A stretch of 64,000 nucleotides of DNA from Colletes latitarsis (Eukaryota; Arthropoda; Insecta; Hymenoptera; Colletidae). The notes under the pieces are model-generated. The model ran no database searches and had not been told where the DNA came from. It was given only the letters and a program-made list of their open reading frames with translations. Location of the stretch: NCBI RefSeq assembly GCF_051014445.1, contig NW_027488368.1, forward strand, positions 6,386,001-6,450,000, written 5' to 3'. Positions within the stretch are counted from its first letter, which is position 1. Each line of letters begins with the position of its first letter. The translations under genes were made by a program, and so were the position numbers. Shown here one piece after another: positions 56,858 to 64,000 of the stretch.

Positions 56858-58614
56858 GGCCAGATCCAGCGCTTTTTCTGATTTGGATACCGTAGTAATG
56901 TGGTTCCACACCGAAACAGTCAATTAAACCTGGTTTCGAGTAATATTTTGGAGGATAACGCTGGTTATGTTTGGGTTAGATCTGGTATTTGCCCTCATCT
57001 GGCTCATACTTTCGCATTTTTCGCATACTCGTTGGCCAGATCCGGCGCTTTTTCTGATTTGGACACCGTAGTAATGTGGTTCCACACCGAAACAGTCCAT
57101 TAAACCTGGTTTCGAGTAATATTTTGGAGGATAACGCTGGTTATGTTTGGGTTAGTTCTTGTATTTGCAATCATCTGGCTCATACTTTCGCGTTTTTCGC
57201 ATACTTGTTGGCCAGATCCAGCGCTTTTTCTGATTTGGATACCGTAGTAATGTGGTTCCACACCGAAACAGTCAATTAAACCTGGTTTCGAGTAATATTT
57301 TGGAGGATAACGCTGGTTATGTTTGGGTTAGATCTGGTATTTGCCCTCATCTGGCTCGTACTTTCGCATTTTTCGCATACTCGTTGGCCAGATCCAGCGC
57401 TTTTTCTGATTTGGATACCGTAGTAATGTGGTTCCACACCGAAACAGTCAATTAAACCTGGTTTCGAGTAATATTTTGGAGGATAACGCTGGTTATGTTT
57501 GGGTTACATCTGGTATTTGCCCTCATCTGGCTCGTACTATCGCATTCTTCGCATACTTGTTGGGCAGATCCTGGCCTTTTTCTGGTTTGGATCACGTAGT
57601 AATGTGGTACCACACTGAAACAGTCAATAGAAGCTGGTTCCGATTAGTATTTTAGAGGATAACGCTGGTTATGTCTGGGTTAGTTCTGGTATTTGCAATC
57701 ATCTGGCTCATACTTTCGCGTTTTTCGCATACTTGTTCGCCGGATCCTGGGGTTTTTCTGGATTGGATCCCGCAGTAATGCGGTACCACAACGAAACAGT
57801 CAATTAGACCTGGTTGCGATTAATATTTTAGACGATAATACCCGTTATGTCTCGGTTAGGTCTGCGATTTGCCCTCATCTGGCTCGTACTTTCGCATTTT
57901 TCGCACACCTGTAGCCAGATCCTGGGCTTTTTCTGGTTTGGATCACGTAGTAATGTGGTCCCACACCGAATCAGTCAATTAAACCTGGTTGCGATTAATA
58001 TTTTAGAGAATAACGCCGGCTATGTCTCGGTTAGGTCAGGGATTTGCCCTCATCTGGCTCGTACTTCCGCATTTTTCGCATACTTATTGGCCAGATCCTG
58101 GGCCTTTTCTGGTTTGGATAACGTTGTAATGTGGTACCACACTGAAACAGTCAATTAAACCTAGTTGCGATTAACATTTTAGAGGATAATGCCGGTTATG
58201 TCTCGGTTAGGTCTGGGATTTTCCCTCATTTGGCTCGTACTTTCGCATTTTTCGCATACTTGTTGGCCAGATCCTGGGCTTTTTCTGGATTGGATCCCGC
58301 AGTAATGCGGTACCACAACGAAACAGTCAATTAGACCTGGTTGCGATTAATATTTTAGACGATAATGCCCGTTATGTCTCGGTTAGGTCAGGGATTTGCC
58401 CTCATCTGGCTCGTACTTCCGCATTTTTCGCATACTTGTTGGCCAGATCCTGGGCCTTTTCTGGTTTGGATAACGTAGTAATGTGGTACCACACTGAAAC
58501 AGTCAATAAAAGCTGGTTCCGATTAGTATTTTAGAGGATAACGCTGGTTATGTCGGGGTTAGTTCTGGTATTTGCAATCATCTGGCTCATACTTTCGCGT
58601 TTTTCGCATACTTG
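56858..58614 (+). repeat. duplicated block in right arm, copy B2
   Basis: This is the partner of 52992-54748. Its last part overlaps the start of the 15/16-mer tandem repeat at 58285, so the same monomers took part in successive rounds of duplication. Confidence 0.85.
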
Positions 58615-60920
58615 TTGGTCAGGTCCAGCGCTTTTTCTGATTTGGATACCGTAGTAATGTGGTTCCACACCGAAACAGTCAATTAAACCTGGTTTCGAGT
58701 AATATTTTGGAGGATAACGCTGGTTATGTTTGGGTTTGATCTGGTATTTGCCCTCATCTGGCTCGTACTTTCGCATCTTTCGCATACTTGTTGACCAGAT
58801 CTTGGCCTTCTTCTGGTTTGGATCACGTAGTAATGTGGTGCCACACTGAAACAGTCAATAAAAGCTGGTTCCGATTAGTATTTTAGCGGATAACGCTGGT
58901 TATGTCTGGGTTAGTTCTGGTATTTGCAATCATCTGGCTCATACTTTCGCGTTTTTCGCATAGTTGTTGGACAGATCCAGCGTTTTTTCTGGATTGGATC
59001 CCGTAGTAATGTGGTCCCACACCGAAACTGTCAATTAAACCTGGTTGCGATTAATATTTTAGAGGATAACGCCGGCCATGTCTCGGTTAGGTCTGGGATT
59101 TGCCCTCATCTGGCTCGTACTTTCGCATTTTTCGCACACCTGTAGCCAGATCCTGGGCTTTTTCTGGTTTGGATCACGTAGTAATGTGGTCCCACACCGA
59201 ATCAGTCAATTAAACCTGGTTGCGATTAATATTTTAGAGAATAACGCCGGCTATGTCTCGGTTAGGTCTGGGATTTGCCCTCATCTGGCTCGTACTTTCG
59301 CGTTTTTCGCACACCTGTAGCCAGATCCTCGGCTTTTTCTGGTTTGGATCACGCAGTAATGCGGTACCACACCGAAATAGACAATAAAACCTGGTTGCGA
59401 GTAATATTTTAGAGGATAACGCCGGTTATGTCTGGGTTAGGTCTGGGATTTGCCCTCATCAGGCTCGTACTTTCGCATTTTTCGCATACTTGTTGGCCAG
59501 ATCCAGGGGTTTTTCTGATTTGGATCCCGTAGTAATGTGGTTCCACACCGAAACAGTCAATTAAACCTGGTTGAGATTAATATTTTAGAGGAAATGCCGG
59601 TTTTGTCTGGGTTAGGTCTGGTATTTGCCCTCATCTGGCTCGTACTTTCGCATTTTTCGCATACTTGTTGACCAGATCTTGGCCTTTTTCTAGTTTGGAT
59701 CACGTAATAATGCGGTACCACACCGAAACAGTCAATTAAACCTGGTTGCGATTAATATTTTAGATGATAACGCCGGTTATGTCTCGGTTAGGTCTGGGAT
59801 TTGCCCTCATCTGGCTCGTATTTTCGCGTTTTTCGCATACTTGTTGGCCAGATCCAGCGCTTTTTCTGATTTGGATACCGTAGTAATGTGGTTCCACACC
59901 GAAACAGTCAATTAAACCTGGTTTCGAGTAATATTTTGGAGGATAACGCTGGTTATGTTTGCGTTAGATCTGGTATTTGCCCTCATCTGGCTCGTACTTT
60001 CGCGTTTTTCGCATACTTGTTGGCCAGATCCAGCGCTTTTCTGATTTGGATACCGTAGTAATGTGGTTCCACACCGAAACAGTCAATTAAACCTGGTTTC
60101 GAGTAATATTTTGGAGGATAACGCTGGTTATGTTTGGGTTAGATCTGGTATTTGCCCTCATCTGGCTCGTACTTTCGCATTTTTCGCATACTCGTTGGCC
60201 AGATCCAGCGCTTTTTCTGATTTGGATACCGTAGTAATGTGGTACCACACTGAAACAGTCAATAGAAGCTGGTTCCGATTAGTATTTTAGAGGATAACGC
60301 TGGTTATGTCTGGGTTAGTTCTGGTATTTGCAATCATCTGGCTCATACTTTCGCGTTTTTCGCATACTTGTTCGCCAGATCCTGGGGTTTTTCTGGATTG
60401 GACCCCGCAGTAATGCGGTACCACAACGAAACAGTCAATTAGACCTGGTTGCGATTAATATTTTAGACGATAATGCCCGTTATGTCTCGGTTAGGTCAGG
60501 GATTTGCCCTCATCTGGCTCGTACTTCCGCATTTTTCGCATACTTATTGGCCAGATCCTGGGCCTTTTCTGGTTTGGATAACGTTGTAATGTGGTACCAC
60601 ACTGAAACAGTCAATTAGACCTAGTTGCGATTAATATTTTAGAGGATAATGCCGGTTATGTCTCGGTTAGGTCTGGGATTTTCCCTCATTTGGCTCGTAC
60701 TTTCGCATTTTTCGCATACTTGTTGGCCAGATCCTGGGCCTTTTCTGGTTTGGATCACGTAGTAATGTGGTACCACACTGAAACAATCAATAGAAGCTGG
60801 TTCCGATTAGTATTTTAGAGGATAACGTTGGCTATGTCTGGGTTAGTTCTGGTATTTGCAATCATCTGGCTCATACTTTCGCGTTTTTCGCATACTTGTT
60901 CGCCAGATCCTGGGGTTTTT
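58285..60920 (+). repeat. higher-order repeat unit 1 (15 monomers, 2636 bp)
   Basis: This unit starts at CTGGATTGGATCCCGC. It is followed in tandem by a second unit 2636 bp later (58924 with 61560, 59078 with 61714). It lacks one monomer that unit 2 has. The join is a hybrid monomer near 59818-59830 where CTCGTATTTTCGC of one monomer type runs into GTTTTTCGC of another. Confidence 0.88.
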
Positions 60921-63732
60921 CTGGATTGGATCCCGCAGTAATGCGGTACCACAACGAAACAGTCAATTAGACCTGGTTGCGATTAATATTTTAGACGATA
61001 ATGCCCGTTATGTCTCGGTTAGGTCAGGGATTTGCCCTCATCTGGCTCGTACTTCCGCATTTTTCGCATACTTGTTGGCCAGATCCTGGGCCTTTTCTGG
61101 TTTGGATAACGTAGTAATGTGGTACCACACTGAAACAGTCAATAAAAGCTGGTTCCGATTAGTATTTTAAAGGATAACGCTGGTTATGTCGGGGTTAGTT
61201 CTGGTATTTGCAATCATCTGGCTCATACTTTCGCGTTTTTCGCATACTTGTTGGTCAGGTCAAGCGCTTTTTCTGATTTGGATACCGTAGTAATGTGGTT
61301 CCACACCGAAACAGTCAATTAAACCTGGTTTCGAGTAATATTTTGGAGGATAACGCTGGTTATGTTTGGGTTTGATCTGGTATTTGCCCTCATCTGGCTC
61401 GTACTTTCGCATCTTTCGCATACTTGTTGACCAGATCTTGGCCTTCTTCTGGTTTGGATCACGTAGTAATGTGGTGCCACACTGAAACAGTCAATAAAAG
61501 CTGGTTCCGATTAGTATTTTAGCGGATAACGCTGGTTATGTCTGGGTTAGTTCTGGTATTTGCAATCATCTGGCTCATACTTTCGCGTTTTTCGCATAGT
61601 TGTTGGACAGATCCAGCGTTTTTTCTGGATTGGATCCCGTAGTAATGTGGTCCCACACCGAAACTGTCAATTAAACCTGGTTGCGATTAATATTTTAGAG
61701 GATAACGCCGGCCATGTCTCGGTTAGGTCTGGGATTTGCCCTCATCTGGCTCGTACTTTCGCATTTTTCGCACACCTGTAGCCAGATCCTGGGCTTTTTC
61801 TGGTTTGGATCACGTAGTAATGTGGTCCCACACCGAATCAGTCAATTAAACCTGGTTGCGATTAATATTTTAGAGAATAACGCCGGCTATGTCTCGGTTA
61901 GGTCTGGGATTTGCCCTCATCTGGCTCGTACTTTCGCGTTTTTCGCACACCTGTAGCCAGATCCTCGGCTTTTTCTGGTTTGGATCACGCAGTAATGCGG
62001 TACCACACCGAAATAGACAATAAAACCTGGTTGCGAGTAATATTTTAGAGGATAACGCCGGTTATGTCTGGGTTAGGTCTGGGATTTGCCCTCATCAGGC
62101 TCGTACTTTCGCATTTTTCGCATACTTGTTGGCCAGATCCAGGGGTTTTTCTGATTTGGATCCCGTAGTAATGTGGTTCCACACCGAAACAGTCAATTAA
62201 ACCTGGTTGAGATTAATATTATAGAGGAAATGCCGGTTTTGTCTGGGTTAGGTCTGGTATTTGCCCTCATCAGGCTCGTACTTTCGCATTTTTCGCATAC
62301 TTGTTGACCAGATCTTGGCCTTTTTCTAGTGTGGATCACGTAATAATGCGGTACCACACCGAAACAGTCAATTAAACCTGGTTGCGATTAATATTTTAGA
62401 TGATAACGCCGGTTATGTCTCGGTTAGGTCTGGGATTTGCCCTCATCTGGCTCGTACTTTCGCATTTTTCGCATACTTGTTGGCCAGATCCTGGGCTTTT
62501 TTTGGTTTGGATAACGTAGTAATATGGTACCACACTGAAACAGTCAATAAAAGCTGGTTCCGATTAGTATTTTAGAGGATAACGCTGGTTATGTCGGGGT
62601 TAGTTCTGGTATTTGCAATCATCTGGCTCATACTTTCGCGTTTTTCGCATACTTGTTGGCCAGATCCAGCGCTTTTTCTGATTTGGATACCGTAGTAATG
62701 TGGTTCCACACCGAAACAGTCAATTAAACCTGGTTTCGAGTAATATTTTGGAGGATAACGCTGGTTATGTTTGCGTTAGATCTGGTATTTGCCCTCATCT
62801 GGCTCGTACTTTCGCGTTTTTCGCATACTTGTTGGCCAGATCCAGCGCTTTTCTGATTTGGATACCGTAGTAATGTGGTTCCACACCGAAACAGTCAATT
62901 AAACCTGGTTTCGAGTAATATTTTGGAGGATAACGCTGGTTATGTTTGGGTTAGATCTGGTATTTGCCCTCATCTGGCTCGTACTTTCGCATTTTTCGCA
63001 TACTCGTTGGCCAGATCCAGCGCTTTTTCTGATTTGGATACCGTAGTAATGTGGTACCACACTGAAACAGTCAATAGAAGCTGGTTCCGATTAGTATTTT
63101 AGAGGATAACGCTGGTTATGTCTGGGTTAGTTCTGGTATTTGCAATCATCTGGCTCATACTTTCGCGTTTTTCGCATACTTGTTCGCCAGATCCTGGGGT
63201 TTTTCTGGATTGGACCCCGCAGTAATGCGGTACCACAACGAAACAGTCAATTAGACCTGGTTGCGATTAATATTTTAGACGATAATGCCCGTTATGTCTC
63301 GGTTAGGTCAGGGATTTGCCCTCATCTGGCTCGTACTTCCGCATTTTTCGCATACTTATTGGCCAGATCCTGGGCCTTTTCTGGTTTGGATAACGTTGTA
63401 ATGTGGTACCACACTGAAACAGTCAATTAAACCTAGTTGCGATTAATATTTTAGAGGATAATGCCGGTTATGTCTCGGTTAGGTCTGGGATTTTCCCTCA
63501 TTTGGCTCGTACTTTCGCATTTTTCGCATACTTGTTGGCCAGATCCTGGGCCTTTTCTGGTTTGGATCACGTAGTAATGTGGTACCACACTGAAACAATC
63601 AATAGAAGCTGGTTCCGATTAGTATTTTAGAGGATAACGTTGGCTATGTCTGGGTTAGTTCTGGTATTTGCAATCATCTGGCTCATACTTTCGCGTTTTT
63701 CGCATACTTGTTCGCCAGATCCTGGGGTTTTT
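60921..63732 (+). repeat. higher-order repeat unit 2 (16 monomers, 2812 bp)
   Basis: This is the tandem copy of 58285-60920 with one extra monomer at about 62450-62640. After that point partners lie 2812 bp apart (60063 with 62875, 60328 with 63140, 60856 with 63668). Inside each unit a 528-bp, three-monomer sub-repeat is visible (60328 with 60856). Confidence 0.88.
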
Positions 63733-64000
63733 CTGGATTGGATCCCGCAGTAATGCGGTACCACAACGAAACAGTCAATTAGACCTGGTTGCGATTAATA
63801 TTTTAGACGATAATGCCCGTTATGTCTCGGTTAGGTCAGGGATTTGCCCTCATCTGGCTCGTACTTCCGCATTTTTCGCATACTTGTTGGCCAGATCCTG
63901 GGCCTTTTCTGGTTTGGATAACGTAGTAATGTGGTACCACACTGAAACAGTCAATAAAAGCTGGTTCCGATTAGTATTTTAGAGGATAACGCTGGTTATG
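63733..64000 (+). repeat. higher-order repeat unit 3, start only
   Basis: The next unit begins with the same CTGGATTGGATCCCGC start and matches 60921-61188. It is cut by the window edge. Confidence 0.85.

Larger units (their letters stand above)
49821..64000 (+). repeat. 176-bp satellite array, right arm
   Basis: This is the same satellite family, in the same orientation, resuming directly after the retrotransposon A tract. The anchor ATACTTG falls at 43639, 43815, 49820 and 49996. Removing the element and one target-site copy therefore restores an exact 176-bp register. The stretch is about 80 monomers by length. Local variants that are common here include GATCCAGCGC followed by CTGATTTGGATACCG, TGGATAACGTAGTAATG, and CCCGCAGTAATGCGG with GTCAATTAGACC. 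No gene is supported in it. The array continues past the right edge. Confidence 0.97.

Noticed and set aside
1..64000. Telomeric repeat, because each monomer has GGTTAGGT and TRAS and SART elements target TTAGG repeats
   Set aside because: The motif occurs once per monomer and never in tandem, so it is not a telomeric array.
1..64000. CENP-B box in the monomer
   Set aside because: TTCG occurs in TTTCGCAT, but the spacing and the downstream CGGG part of the box are absent.

Overview
This window is a tandem satellite DNA array from a eukaryote, interrupted once by a full-length, apparently intact non-LTR retrotransposon of the R1 clade. R1-clade elements are known mainly from arthropods, so the host is most likely an insect. 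I cannot name the species. There is no bacterial, organellar or ordinary host gene here.

Layout. Bases 1-43828 and 49821-64000 are one head-to-tail array of a 176-bp monomer, all copies in the same orientation. By length this is about 249 monomers on the left and about 80 on the right. Diverged monomers are organised into larger duplicated blocks: a 14-mer of about 2463 bp near 2-6 kb, a 5-mer near 8-9.5 kb, 3-mers near 11.5-12.6 kb, an 8-mer near 23.6-26.4 kb, long-range duplicated blocks 5-8 kb apart between 20 and 42 kb, and a 15/16-mer tandem repeat from 58.3 kb to the end. Copies often differ by whole monomers, the expected mark of unequal exchange. The typical monomer carries three short dyads, a layout reported for centromeric satellites, so a centromeric or pericentromeric origin is plausible but unproven.

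The retrotransposon (43829-49820, + strand) is GC- and CpG-rich, unlike the AT-richer satellite. It has a 5'UTR of about 384 bp. ORF1 (626 aa) is a nucleic-acid-binding, Gag-like protein with three zinc knuckles. ORF2 (1060 aa) has an APE-type endonuclease, a reverse transcriptase with an intact YADD motif, and a C-terminal CCHC motif. A 3'UTR of about 516 bp ends in an A tract. The two ORFs touch at TAATG, the same stop-start arrangement reported to couple translation in the Bombyx element SART1. A perfect 14-bp target-site duplication flanks the element and the 176-bp register is unbroken across it, so the insertion looks clean and recent.

The most unusual signal is that the retrotransposon is full of long, perfect or near-perfect stem-loops, in the coding regions as well as the UTRs. 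Examples are a 15-bp stem over RT motif A, a 22-pair stem whose apical loop is the YAD codons, and three successive 17-pair hairpins at the end of ORF2. This is far more than I would expect from base composition alone, and it is the strongest candidate here for something undescribed.
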